Source: Paraperlucidibaca baekdonensis (GTDB lineage Bacteria; Pseudomonadota; Gammaproteobacteria; Pseudomonadales; Moraxellaceae). From it: a stretch of 64,000 bases of DNA. The position numbers and the translations under genes are program-made. Below, one piece after another: positions 50,666-59,361 of this stretch. The stretch covers positions 1 to 64,000 of the forward strand of contig NZ_QUNR01000001.1 in the NCBI RefSeq assembly GCF_003387535.1. Reading direction: 5' to 3'. The number at the start of each line of letters is the position of its first letter. Position 1 is the first letter of the stretch. The notes under the pieces were generated by a model that saw only the letters and a list, made by a program, of their open reading frames with translations, made no database searches and was not told the DNA's origin.

Positions 50666-51795
50666 TTTGTCATCTCATCAAAAAACTTACGCACAGCACT
50701 AAAGAAGGACTCTTTATTGGGCGATTGCTTGTTGTCGTCACCGCTCATGGTTTGCTTAAACTGGCGCAGCATGTCTTTTTGCTCGCTGCTCAAGTTCACC
50801 GGCGTTTCCACAATCACGCGACACAGCATATCGCCTGGTGCGTGGGCGCGAATTGGCTTCACGCCCTTGCCCTTCAAGCGAAATAGCTTACCGGTTTGCG
50901 CACCCTCGGGGATGCGCAACTTCACGCGGCCATCGAGGGTGGGCACTTCCAGCTCACCACCCAATGCGGCATCGGCAAAATCGATTGGCACTTCGCAATA
51001 CAGATCGGCGCCATCGCGCTTGAAAATACGATGCTCACGTACCGACACTTGCACATACAGGTCGCCCGCTGGGCCGCCCTGCGCGCCCGCCTCGCCTTCG
51101 CCCGTGAGGCGAATGCGATCGCCGGTATCAACACCGGCTGGGATTTTTACTTCTAAGGTCTTTTGCTTACGCACTCGACCTTCACCACGACAACTGCCGC
51201 ATGGGTCGGTGATCACACTGCCGCGACCATGACAGCTGGGGCAGGTTTGACTCATCACAAAGAAGCCTTGCTGAACACGTACTTGGCCGCTGCCATTACA
51301 GCTTCGGCAGGGACTTGCGCTGGTGCCTTTTTTCGCACCGGAGCCATCGCAGGGCTCGCACTCCGACATGGTCGGCACGCGAATTTGGACTTTCGTGCCA
51401 CGCACGGCCTCTTCTAAATCTAGCTCTAAGGTGTAGCCTAAATCGGAGCCGCGATTGCTACGCTGTTGGCCACCGCCGCGACCGCCGCCACCGAAAATAT
51501 CACCAAAGACATCGCCAAAAATATCACCAAAACCGGCGCCACCAGCGCCACCGCCGCCGCCCATATTGGGGTCTACGCCAGCGTGGCCATACCGATCGTA
51601 GGCAGCGCGCTTATCGGCATCGGAAAGTATTTCATAGGCCTCATTGGCCTCTTTAAATTTGTCTTCGGCTTCTTTGCTATCGGGGTTGCGATCAGGGTGA
51701 TGCTTCATCGCTAAGCGCCGATAGGCTTTTTTCATCTCATCGGCAGTGGCATTTTTTTGCACACCCAATACGTCGTAAAAATCACGCTTGGCCAT
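50662..51795 (-). CDS. dnaJ: Chaperone DnaJ
   Basis: Hsp40 cochaperone of DnaK. J domain with HPD (KHHPDRN, about 31-37), a Gly-rich stretch (about 75-110), four zinc-finger repeats [24 protein letters not shown] and CGSCRGEG (about 140-205), and the C-terminal substrate domains. 377 residues. The start at 51795 ([11 protein letters not shown]) is preferred over 51813. Between dnaK and dapB. Confidence 0.97.
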   Translation of the reverse strand: MAKRDFYDVLGVQKNATADEMKKAYRRLAMKHHPDRNPDSKEAEDKFKEANEAYEILSDADKRAAYDRYGHAGVDPNMGGGGGAGGAGFGDIFGDVFGDIFGGGGRGGGQQRSNRGSDLGYTLELDLEEAVRGTKVQIRVPTMSECEPCDGSGAKKGTSASPCRSCNGSGQVRVQQGFFVMSQTCPSCHGRGSVITDPCGSCRGEGRVRKQKTLEVKIPAGVDTGDRIRLTGEGEAGAQGGPAGDLYVQVSVREHRIFKRDGADLYCEVPIDFADAALGGELEVPTLDGRVKLRIPEGAQTGKLFRLKGKGVKPIRAHAPGDMLCRVIVETPVNLSSEQKDMLRQFKQTMSGDDNKQSPNKESFFSAVRKFFDEMTK

Positions 51796-51849
51796 CTCTC
51801 TTCCCTCAAGCACTCACGCAAAATCGCGCTTTCATCGTATAAATACAAA

Positions 51850-51867
51850 CGCGGGGATATCCCCGCG
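51850..51867 (-). repeat. 18-nt palindrome between dnaK and dnaJ
   Basis: CGCGGGGATATCCCCGCG is perfectly self-complementary, making a 7-bp stem with a 4-nt loop in the 99-bp gap. On the minus strand it is followed by GTTTGTATTT, so it may weaken transcription into dnaJ or stabilise dnaK mRNA. Confidence 0.65.
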
Positions 51868-51894
51868 CCTGCGTTACTTCAGCATCAAACGAGC

Positions 51895-53823
51895 TTATTT
51901 TTTCTCGTCTTTAACTTCTTCAAACTCAGCATCGACGGCGCCGTCATCACGCTTCGGCTCAGCGGCGGCCTCTTCGCCCGCACCCGCTGCACCGGCGGCA
52001 TCGCCAGCTTGATCAGCATACATTTTCTGCATGATCGGCATGGACGCATTGCTCAGCGCCTCAACAGCCGCGTCAATTTGCTCCTTGTCGTTGGCTTTGA
52101 TGGCTTCTTCCACCTTCGCCATCTCTGCTTCAACCGTCGCCTTCTCTTCTTCGCTAACTTTGTCGCCAAGATCGGCAATGGCTTTTTTCGTCGAATGCAC
52201 GAGCTGGTCGGCTTGGTTGCGCGACTCCACTAACTCGGCAAACTTTTTATCTTCCTCGGCATTGGCTTCGGCATCACGCACCATTTTTTCGACTTCTTCA
52301 TCGCTCAAACCAGAGTTGGCTTTAATGATGATGCTCTGCTCTTTGCCCGTGGCTTTATCTTTCGCGCCCACGTTCAAAATGCCATTGGCGTCGATATCAA
52401 ACGTCACTTCAATTTGCGGCATGCCGCGTGGTGCCGGCGGAATATCAGCCAAATCGAAACGGCCTAATGATTTATTTTGCACAGCTTGCTTGCGCTCGCC
52501 TTGCACCACGTGAATCGTCACCGCTGCTTGGTTATCGTCGGCCGTGGAGAACACCTGCTGCTTTTTCGTAGGAATGGTGGTGTTTTTCTCAATCAACACC
52601 GTCATCACGCCACCCATGGTTTCAATGCCTAAGCTCAATGGTGTGACATCGAGCAGCAACACATCTTTCACATCGCCCGCCAACACAGCGCCTTGGTATG
52701 CAGCGCCAATGGCCACGGCTTCATCGGGGTTCACATCGCGGCGTGGTTCTTGGCCAAAGAAAGCCTTCACACGCTCCATCACTAGGGGCATACGAATCTG
52801 ACCACCGACCAAAATCACATCGCTAATATCGCCGACTTTCAGGCCTGCGTCGCTGAGCGCCACACGGCATGGCTCAATGGTACGGGCCACTAAATCTTCC
52901 ACCAACGCCTCAAGCTTGGCGCGCGTGACTTTCACATTTAAATGCTTAGGACCTGATGCATCAGCGGTGATGTAAGGCAGGTTAACGTCGGTCTGTGTAC
53001 TCGTTGACAGCTCAATTTTGGCTTTCTCAGCAGCTTCTTTTAAGCGCTGTAATGCCAATGGGTCGCTATGCAAGTCAATGCCTGACTCTTTCTTGAACTC
53101 ATCCGCCAAATAATCGATCAAGCGCAAATCGAAATCTTCGCCACCTAAGAAGGTATCGCCGTTGGTCGATAACACTTCGAACTGGTGCTCGCCATCGACT
53201 TCAGCAATTTCAATGATCGATACGTCAAATGTACCGCCACCCAGGTCATACACCGCAATTTTGCGATCGCCTTCTTTTTTGTCCATGCCAAAGGCCAAGG
53301 CTGCAGCGGTTGGCTCATTGATAATGCGCTTAACATCCAGGCCCGCAATACGGCCGGCATCTTTAGTGGCCTGACGTTGTGAGTCATTGAAGTAAGCAGG
53401 CACGGTGATAACCGCTTCAGTAACCGCCTCGCCAAGATAATCCTCGGCGGTTTTTTTCATTTTCTTCAAGACTTCAGCGGAGATTTGAGGCGGCGCTTTT
53501 TTGTCACCCTTCACTTCCACCCACGCATCGCCGTTATCGGCCGCCACAATGCTATATGGCACCATTTTGATGTCTTTTTGCACGATGTCATCTTTGAACT
53601 TACGGCCAATCAAACGCTTTACTGCAAACAGTGTGTTGGTGGGGTTGGTGACTGCTTGACGCTTTGCGCCAGCACCGACTAACACTTCGTTGTCGGTGAA
53701 AGCGACAATCGACGGCGTAGTGCGCGCGCCTTCCGCGTTTTCAATGACTTTAACTTTATCGCCATCTAAAATCGCGACGCAGCTGTTGGTGGTGCCTAAG
53801 TCAATCCCAATAATTTTACCCAT
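51895..53823 (-). CDS. dnaK: Chaperone DnaK (Hsp70)
   Basis: ATP-driven folding chaperone. N-terminal ATPase (1-~385) starts [12 protein letters not shown] and has [14 protein letters not shown]; the substrate-binding domain follows ([14 protein letters not shown]); the C-terminal lid ends in an acidic, Gly/Ala-rich tail ([10 protein letters not shown]). 642 residues. AGGAGAG lies before the ATG. A sigma-32 promoter lies upstream. Confidence 0.98.
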   Translation of the reverse strand: MGKIIGIDLGTTNSCVAILDGDKVKVIENAEGARTTPSIVAFTDNEVLVGAGAKRQAVTNPTNTLFAVKRLIGRKFKDDIVQKDIKMVPYSIVAADNGDAWVEVKGDKKAPPQISAEVLKKMKKTAEDYLGEAVTEAVITVPAYFNDSQRQATKDAGRIAGLDVKRIINEPTAAALAFGMDKKEGDRKIAVYDLGGGTFDVSIIEIAEVDGEHQFEVLSTNGDTFLGGEDFDLRLIDYLADEFKKESGIDLHSDPLALQRLKEAAEKAKIELSTSTQTDVNLPYITADASGPKHLNVKVTRAKLEALVEDLVARTIEPCRVALSDAGLKVGDISDVILVGGQIRMPLVMERVKAFFGQEPRRDVNPDEAVAIGAAYQGAVLAGDVKDVLLLDVTPLSLGIETMGGVMTVLIEKNTTIPTKKQQVFSTADDNQAAVTIHVVQGERKQAVQNKSLGRFDLADIPPAPRGMPQIEVTFDIDANGILNVGAKDKATGKEQSIIIKANSGLSDEEVEKMVRDAEANAEEDKKFAELVESRNQADQLVHSTKKAIADLGDKVSEEEKATVEAEMAKVEEAIKANDKEQIDAAVEALSNASMPIMQKMYADQAGDAAGAAGAGEEAAAEPKRDDGAVDAEFEEVKDEKK

Positions 53824-53902
53824 TATGCTCTCCTACTCGCCCGACGCTCGGTGCCGCGGCTGTGTTAATGATTAATGGCACGTTGCTGGTGCCTTGTTAG
53901 TG

Positions 53903-53930
53903 ATATGAGGCTGCAATCATCGATTTCAAG
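53903..53930 (-). promoter_or_regulatory. Sigma-32 heat-shock promoter for dnaK
   Basis: Minus strand CTTGAAA (53924-53930), 13-bp spacer, CCTCATAT (53903-53910), against the consensus CTTGAAA-N11-16-CCCCATNT: one mismatch. Start near 53895, about 70 bp before the dnaK ATG. Confidence 0.82.
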
Positions 53931-53960
53931 CCTGACCACTGGTTGCTAGTGGAAATTTCT

Positions 53961-54521
53961 TTAGCCAGCGCTCGCGACAACCACCATCGCTGGGCGCAAC
54001 AGACGCCCCGACAAGGTGTAGCCTTTTTGAAAGACCGCCGTGACTGAGTTTGGCTCAGCGGTGGTGGAGGGCTGTGTTGATACCGCCTGATGCAACTCCG
54101 GATTAAACGGCTCACCGAGTGGGTCGACCGCCTCAACACCGAAACGCTTGAGCGTATCGACAAATAACTTGTGCGTGAGCGACACACCTTCATGCAATGC
54201 TTGCAGCGCAGGCTCTTCAGTAGGCGTTGCCTGCAAGGCGCGCTCTAAATTATCCGCGACATCGAGCAGGCTGCCGGCAAACTTTTCCAATGCGAATTTA
54301 TGCGCCGCCGTCACATCGCGCTCAGCACGACGCTGGATATTTTGGATATCGGCCTGGGTGCGCAGCTGCAAGTCCTTTAACTGACCTTCAAGCTCAGCGA
54401 TGCGCGCCATGCCGGCATCTACGCTGTCATCGACAAATTCGGGCATCTCAACGCTCTGCGGCTGCTCAGACGCCTCATGCTCTGGCACGTCGTCGTGCGT
54501 TGGTGGCGTTTGCTCGCTCAT
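53961..54521 (-). CDS. grpE: Nucleotide exchange factor GrpE
   Basis: GrpE releases ADP from DnaK. Acidic N-terminus, long helix (about 45-100: IAELEGQLKDLQLRTQADIQNIQRR in parts) and a C-terminal beta domain ending GRLLRPAMVVVA. 186 residues. The start at 54521 (MSEQTPPTHDD) follows GGAGA; the 54542 start has none. Divergent from recN; upstream of dnaK by 137 bp. Confidence 0.95.
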   Translation of the reverse strand: MSEQTPPTHDDVPEHEASEQPQSVEMPEFVDDSVDAGMARIAELEGQLKDLQLRTQADIQNIQRRAERDVTAAHKFALEKFAGSLLDVADNLERALQATPTEEPALQALHEGVSLTHKLFVDTLKRFGVEAVDPLGEPFNPELHQAVSTQPSTTAEPNSVTAVFQKGYTLSGRLLRPAMVVVASAG

Positions 54522-54557
54522 AAAAGTCTCCTGTCTCGGCAATTTACTGATGAGAAT

Positions 54558-54588
54558 GTAGGTGGCGACCTTCGCTGGTTATTTCAAG
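54558..54588 (-). promoter_or_regulatory. Possible sigma-32 promoter for grpE
   Basis: Minus strand CTTGAAA (54582-54588) is a perfect -35, but the -10 16 bp downstream is a poor CCACCTAC (54558-54565). Context favours it, sequence only in part. Confidence 0.45.
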
Positions 54589-54673
54589 GGCAAACTGAAA
54601 ATTCAGCCTCGCCGCATCGCAACTCGGCACGCTCTGGCCTATTATTGAAACATTGCCCTGAGGAATCTCTGCC

Positions 54674-56329
54674 ATGCTGAGTCTGCTCAAAATCAGCCAA
54701 TTTGCCATTGTTGAAAATCTTGAACTGGAGCTCGACGCGGGCTTTAGTGTGATCACCGGCGAGACCGGCGCCGGCAAGTCTATTTTGATGGATGCACTCG
54801 GCCTCTGCTTGGGCGACCGGGCCGATGGTTCGGTGGTGCGCGCAGGCGCAGAGCGCGCCGATGTGAGCGCCTTGTTTTTGGTTGGCCACTTGCCTGAAGC
54901 ACAAGCGTGGCTTATCGAGCGCGAATTAGATGAAAGCGACGAATGCACATTGCGCCGAACCTTTAACCGGGATGGTCGCTCGCGCGCCTATATCAATGGC
55001 CGGCCGGCAAACCTAAGCGATCTACGCGCCATTGGCGAGCGCCTCATTGATATTCATAGCCAGCATGAACACCAAACGCTGCTGCGCAAAGACAGCCATC
55101 GCAGCATGCTAGATAGCTTTGCCAACTTGCGCGTGGAAGCCAAAGCCCTCTCCGGCCATTACGCGCAATGGCAGCAGGCCGCTAGCAAGCTTGCCCATGC
55201 CGAACGTGCCGGCGCTGAGCAGGCCGCGCGCCTCGAGATTGTTGAGCATTTGCTGCAAGAGCTCAGCCAGCTCAATCTTGGCCCCGATGAATACGCTCGC
55301 CTCGAGCAGCGCCATGACACACTCGCGCACATTGGCACCTTACAGCTCGATGGCGAACAGGCATTAGCCATGATTAGCGAGGGCGAAAATGACAACGCCA
55401 GCCGCTATCTACAGCGCGCGATTCGATCGCTCGAGCCGCACGCTCAGCGCGCCAATGCACTGGCCGAGGCCATCGATTTGCTGCGTAGCGCACACATTCA
55501 AATTGAAGAAGCTTCGCCCACGTTACGCCACTTCCTCGACGACCTTGAAGCCAGCCCCAATGAGCTTGCCGAGCTTGAGCAGCGGCTCAGCCAATGCCAT
55601 CAGCTCGCGCGCAAACACCGAGTCGCACCGGAAACATTGCCGAGCGTATACGATGCACTGAATGCCGAGCGCGACGCTCTGCTTGAAGCCGCAGACCTTG
55701 GCTTACTCGCCGAACAGGCCCGTGCGGCAGAGCAGAGCTACCAAACGCATGCGACTGCTTTGCGTCGCGCCCGTGGCGAGGCGGCCACGCGTTTCTGCGA
55801 TGATATTCAGCAGTTTTTAAGTGGCTTGGGCATGAGTAACGCACGCTTGGCTCTCACCCTAACGCCACTCGCCAAGCCCAGCGCTATTGGTTTGGATGAT
55901 ATTGAATTTCACTTCAGCGCCAACCCTGGCCAGCCTTTGCGGCCATTAGGCAAGGTTGCTTCAGGCGGCGAGCTGTCACGACTGTCACTGGGCATCCAAG
56001 TGGTTCACGCTCGCCATTCGCCCGTGCCGGTGATGGTGTTTGATGAAGTCGATGTGGGTATTGGTGGCGGCATCGCCGAGGTCGTTGGGCGCCTATTACG
56101 CGCACTTGGCGAAAACGCCCAGGTCTTCAGCATTACGCATCAACCACAAGTCGCGGCGCGTGGCCACCATCATTTACGGGTGGAAAAACGCGTGGTCGAT
56201 GGCACAACGCACAGCACCGTGGTGGCACTTAGTGATGCCGAACGTATTGAGGAAATTGCTCGTATGTCGGGTGGCATGACCATCACCGAAGAAACCCGCG
56301 AGCATGCGCGCACGCTGATGGCCAACTAG
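54674..56329 (+). CDS. recN: DNA repair protein RecN
   Basis: SMC-like ATPase for double-strand break repair. Walker A GETGAGKS at 29-36, coiled-coil arms across about 150-370, then signature KVASGGELSRLSLGIQ and Walker B VMVFDEVDVGIGGG (about 430-460). 551 residues. GAGGA precedes the ATG by 9 nt. I looked for a LexA box in the 152-bp divergent spacer and found none. It converges on fur with two bases between. Confidence 0.95.
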   Translation: MLSLLKISQFAIVENLELELDAGFSVITGETGAGKSILMDALGLCLGDRADGSVVRAGAERADVSALFLVGHLPEAQAWLIERELDESDECTLRRTFNRDGRSRAYINGRPANLSDLRAIGERLIDIHSQHEHQTLLRKDSHRSMLDSFANLRVEAKALSGHYAQWQQAASKLAHAERAGAEQAARLEIVEHLLQELSQLNLGPDEYARLEQRHDTLAHIGTLQLDGEQALAMISEGENDNASRYLQRAIRSLEPHAQRANALAEAIDLLRSAHIQIEEASPTLRHFLDDLEASPNELAELEQRLSQCHQLARKHRVAPETLPSVYDALNAERDALLEAADLGLLAEQARAAEQSYQTHATALRRARGEAATRFCDDIQQFLSGLGMSNARLALTLTPLAKPSAIGLDDIEFHFSANPGQPLRPLGKVASGGELSRLSLGIQVVHARHSPVPVMVFDEVDVGIGGGIAEVVGRLLRALGENAQVFSITHQPQVAARGHHHLRVEKRVVDGTTHSTVVALSDAERIEEIARMSGGMTITEETREHARTLMAN

Positions 56330-56331
56330 AC

Positions 56332-56754
56332 TTAGTCGACTGGCTTATCTTCCAAGCGGCGCACATAAAGCACCAGGTTGTGATCCACCAGCTCGTAGCC
56401 GTGGGCCTTCACCACTTCCCGTTGGCGCCGCTCGATTTCGGCGTCAAAAAACTCAATGACATCGCCGCTATCGACGCAGACCATGTGGTCGTGGTGCTCA
56501 CCTTGGCTTAGTTCAAACACCGAGTGACCGCCCTCAAAGTTATGGCGCTCGACCATGCCAGCCGACTCAAACTGCGTGAGCACGCGATACACCGTGGCCA
56601 AGCCAACATCCTCACCAGAGGCCAACAGCGCCTTGTAGACATCCTCGGCACTCATGTGATGGACATCGGAGCTTTCTAAAAGCTCGAGAATTTTCACGCG
56701 CGGCATGGTGACCTTCAGGCCGGCTTTGCGGAGTTCTTGATTACTTCCTGACAT
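56332..56754 (-). CDS. fur: Ferric uptake regulator Fur
   Basis: Iron-responsive repressor. Winged-helix DNA-binding domain (1-~83) with GLATVYRVLTQFESAGMV, and a metal/dimer domain with HHDHMVCVDSGDVIEF (about 88-103). Only one Cys remains where E. coli Fur has CxxC, a state also found in Pseudomonas Fur. 140 residues. Divergent from bamE over 64 bp, as for fur-omlA in Pseudomonas. Confidence 0.95.
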   Translation of the reverse strand: MSGSNQELRKAGLKVTMPRVKILELLESSDVHHMSAEDVYKALLASGEDVGLATVYRVLTQFESAGMVERHNFEGGHSVFELSQGEHHDHMVCVDSGDVIEFFDAEIERRQREVVKAHGYELVDHNLVLYVRRLEDKPVD

Positions 56755-56818
56755 GGTTCGTCTCTTCGCTACGGTTGCCGTATGATAGCGCGATCAACTT
56801 ACAAGGATCACTCGGGTC

Positions 56819-57253
56819 ATGCAAAAAAAGCTGCTGGCAATTGCCCTCATCGCCGCCGTACTGAGCAGCGTAGGCTGTAAAAACGTTTTCCGCGCCTACC
56901 GCATCGATGTTGTGCAAGGCCAAACCATCACTAGCGAGCAAGCCGACAAAATTAAAATCGGCATGTCGCCTGCGCAAGTGCGCTATGTGCTGGGCTCGCC
57001 GCTCATCACCGACACACTCAACCCCACGCGCTGGGACTACACCTACCGCTTCCTACCCGGCACCTACGCTACAGAAGCTGGCTTGGAAAAAGTGCCACAT
57101 CGCCGCCTGAGTGTATTTTTTGCCAATGGCGTGGTGGCAAATATCGACCGCGAGGGCAAGCTGCCCAGCACCACCACGTCATTGCCCAATAGCAAAGACG
57201 GCGCGGTGCGTACCACCGAATCATCACTCGAAAGCCAACGCCCCGCCGAATAA
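56819..57253 (+). CDS. bamE: Outer membrane assembly lipoprotein BamE
   Basis: Small lipoprotein of the BAM complex. Signal with lipobox SSVGC, lipidated C20. The fold pattern KIGMSPAQVRYVLGSPLITD and RWDYTYRF is typical of SmpA/OmlA. The final ~30 residues are Ser/Thr-rich and probably disordered. 144 residues. Converges on rnfH with an 18-bp gap. Confidence 0.94.
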   Translation: MQKKLLAIALIAAVLSSVGCKNVFRAYRIDVVQGQTITSEQADKIKIGMSPAQVRYVLGSPLITDTLNPTRWDYTYRFLPGTYATEAGLEKVPHRRLSVFFANGVVANIDREGKLPSTTTSLPNSKDGAVRTTESSLESQRPAE

Positions 57254-57271
57254 ACCCGCGTGCGGCGTGCT

Positions 57272-57565
57272 TCAGCGCGCCGCCTTGGCTTTTTCAGCGC
57301 GCGCCTTGCGAGCCGCTTTCGGATCAATCGTTAGCGGCCGATAAATCTCCACGCGATCGCCGTCCGCCAAGACATAGCTGGACGGCTCACTCACCGTTTT
57401 GCTCCACACACCCACCGCTAATGGCGAGTCATCGGCCATTAGGTCTGGGCATTTGGCGCGAATCTCGGCGTCATCGAGTAACGCCGCAAGCGTCGTGCCT
57501 TCAGCGACTTCGCGCGCCCACAGCCATTGTTGCTGAGGCTCGGCATAGGCTATTTCAACGCGCAT
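57272..57565 (-). CDS. rnfH: RnfH family ubiquitin-like protein
   Basis: A 97-residue beta-grasp protein of the RnfH (PasI, UPF0125) family. RVEIAYAEPQQQWL at the start and GDRVEIYRPLTIDPKAARKARAEKAK at the end (part) are diagnostic. It usually follows ratA; here the upstream gene is the NSS-like membrane protein, overlapping by one base (TAATG). Function is unsettled. Confidence 0.9.
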   Translation of the reverse strand: MRVEIAYAEPQQQWLWAREVAEGTTLAALLDDAEIRAKCPDLMADDSPLAVGVWSKTVSEPSSYVLADGDRVEIYRPLTIDPKAARKARAEKAKAAR

Positions 57566-58704
57566 TAGAGCAGGCCCAAAAGCATGGCCACGCCCGCCAG
57601 CAGTGACAACGGCGCCACCCAGCGAATGGCTATACGCCAGATAGTGTAGGCGGCCTCGCTCGGCAACTTGAGGGCTTTCCGGGCATGGCTCATTTTCATT
57701 ACCCAGCCCGCGTAGATGGCCAGCACCAGCGCATTAACGGTCATCCACAGCAGCAGCAGCAAGCTCAGTTGCTGTAGCCGCACGATGCCACCGGTATACC
57801 AGAGCAGCTCGGCGAGCCCAGTAACGAGCACTAAAACGACAAAGAGCGCCGGCCAGCGGCTGAGTCCGCGCGCCATGAGCACGGCCAACGCCGGCTGTGC
57901 CAGGATCAACATCATCAGCAGGCACGCCACGGCGGCGAGCAACACGGCCGTCATGCCGGGCACCAAGATCGCGAGCACCATGGCTGCAGCAAATAATGCG
58001 CTGGCCATTTGCATAATGGGCTGACGCGGTGTGTGCTGCTGCCAAGGCCAGCGAGCCATCAAGCCAGCGCCACCCAGCAGGCCGCCAAGCAGCCACGCCG
58101 CTGACCATCCGGCACCGCCTGGCAGCGCCAAACTCGAGGCCACTGACCAGGACTGATCGTGCGAGAGCGAGTAGCCACTAAGGCCAGCGAGTAACAGCAT
58201 GGGCACTAACCACGCGATGAGCTTGGCGTGGCCAATAAAGCGCAGCAGCCCTAAAAACACCACCACGGTCGTCACTGCCGGCACCAACAGCGCCGAGGCC
58301 AACCACCCCGACTGCGACTGCAACAGTGTTTGCAACGCCATCGTGGATAACACGCCAGCCCATGTGGCCGTTAGCACGGTGGCCAGTAAGCCCGCCAGCA
58401 GCGCGCTATACGCCAAGACGCGCCAAGCCCGATTGGCATCGCTTTCGCGTGTTAACTGCTGCATGCCATCGACCAATGAACGCTGGCTGCGAACCGCCAA
58501 AGCGCGCTCCGCCAAGGCCAACGGCCATGCCGCGAGAAGGGCCGACAGCGCCAACAATGGCAGCTCATTCCAGAGCACACCGGCGCCAATGAGGCCGCCC
58601 CATACCAGCACCGTCATGGCCACGGCAATGCTTTGAACCGACGCCGCTTGGGCATTCGCCACAGCTAATGAAGAGGGAGATGAAGAATTGGGCACCGACG
58701 TCAT
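57565..58704 (-). CDS. Degenerate NSS-like membrane protein
   Basis: A 379-residue inner-membrane protein with about 10-11 hydrophobic helices. LPLLALSALLAAWPLALAER, the ESDANRAWRVLAYSALLAGLL segment and the end LPSEAAYTIWRIAIRWVAPLS resemble neurotransmitter:sodium symporters. The helix-1 sodium-site signature (G-N-x-W-R-F-P) is missing, and length is ~70 residues short of the family. It may be inactive as a sodium transporter or have another role. It sits between smpB and rnfH, where ratA is expected. Moderately sure of kinship only. Confidence 0.6.
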   Translation of the reverse strand: MTSVPNSSSPSSLAVANAQAASVQSIAVAMTVLVWGGLIGAGVLWNELPLLALSALLAAWPLALAERALAVRSQRSLVDGMQQLTRESDANRAWRVLAYSALLAGLLATVLTATWAGVLSTMALQTLLQSQSGWLASALLVPAVTTVVVFLGLLRFIGHAKLIAWLVPMLLLAGLSGYSLSHDQSWSVASSLALPGGAGWSAAWLLGGLLGGAGLMARWPWQQHTPRQPIMQMASALFAAAMVLAILVPGMTAVLLAAVACLLMMLILAQPALAVLMARGLSRWPALFVVLVLVTGLAELLWYTGGIVRLQQLSLLLLLWMTVNALVLAIYAGWVMKMSHARKALKLPSEAAYTIWRIAIRWVAPLSLLAGVAMLLGLL

Positions 58705-58812
58705 GAATACTCTCTGTTGTTGTCTGGCGAATGACCGCTGAAAGCGGAAAACTTATTTTCAAGCGGCTCGTGCAGATACACAAGGCCACCATTGTGCCTA
58801 TAATTGTCGGCT

Positions 58813-59277
58813 ATGAGCCAAACTAAATCATCGACTATTGCCCTCAACCGCCGCGCCCGCCACGAATTCTTCATTGAAGAACGTTTCGAGGCCGGACTGT
58901 CGTTGCTGGGCTGGGAAGTCAAATCGCTGCGTGCCGGCAAATGCAACTTAACCGACGCCTATGTCTTGTTGAAAAATAACGAGGCCTGGGTCATTGGTGT
59001 GCATATTCAGCCACTCATTGCTGCCTCCACTCACGTTATCGCTGACCCAACGCGCACGCGCAAGCTGCTGCTGCGCGCCCGTGAAATAGACCGGCTCTTT
59101 GGCGAGGTGAAGCAAAAGGGCCATACCTGCATTCCGCTCGCCATGTATTGGAGTGGTGGTCGCGCCAAGATCGAAATAGCGCTGGTTAAAGGGAAGCAAT
59201 TACACGATAAACGCGATGCTGAAAAAGATCGCGACTGGAAGCGTGAGAAGGCTCGCGTGATGCGTAATCGTGGTTAG
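58813..59277 (+). CDS. smpB: SsrA-binding protein SmpB
   Basis: Binds tmRNA for trans-translation. OB-fold core with [20 protein letters not shown] and [14 protein letters not shown], and the basic C-terminal tail [18 protein letters not shown] that enters the decoding centre. 154 residues. The open frame begins with TTG at 58804, but ATG at 58813 is the natural start. Its partner tmRNA is 4.3 kb away in this window. Confidence 0.96.
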   Translation: MSQTKSSTIALNRRARHEFFIEERFEAGLSLLGWEVKSLRAGKCNLTDAYVLLKNNEAWVIGVHIQPLIAASTHVIADPTRTRKLLLRAREIDRLFGEVKQKGHTCIPLAMYWSGGRAKIEIALVKGKQLHDKRDAEKDRDWKREKARVMRNRG

Positions 59278-59311
59278 CGCAGCGCGCTGCGCCCGATTGG
59301 CGATCTCAAAT

Positions 59312-59341
59312 AAAAAGCCCGGCAGATGCTGGGCTTTTTAT
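59312..59341. terminator. Terminator between smpB and the aldehyde dehydrogenase gene
   Basis: AAAAAGCCCGGCA/TGCTGGGCTTTTT makes a ~14-bp stem with one G-T pair and a tiny loop, with T-runs on both strands. Serves both convergent genes. Confidence 0.88.
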
Positions 59342-59361
59342 TTGTCACCTATTGCGAGCAC

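Noticed and set aside
54595-54606. CTGAAAATTCAG upstream of recN as a LexA box
   Set aside because: CTG and CAG are six bases apart, not the ten needed for LexA; no other box in the spacer.
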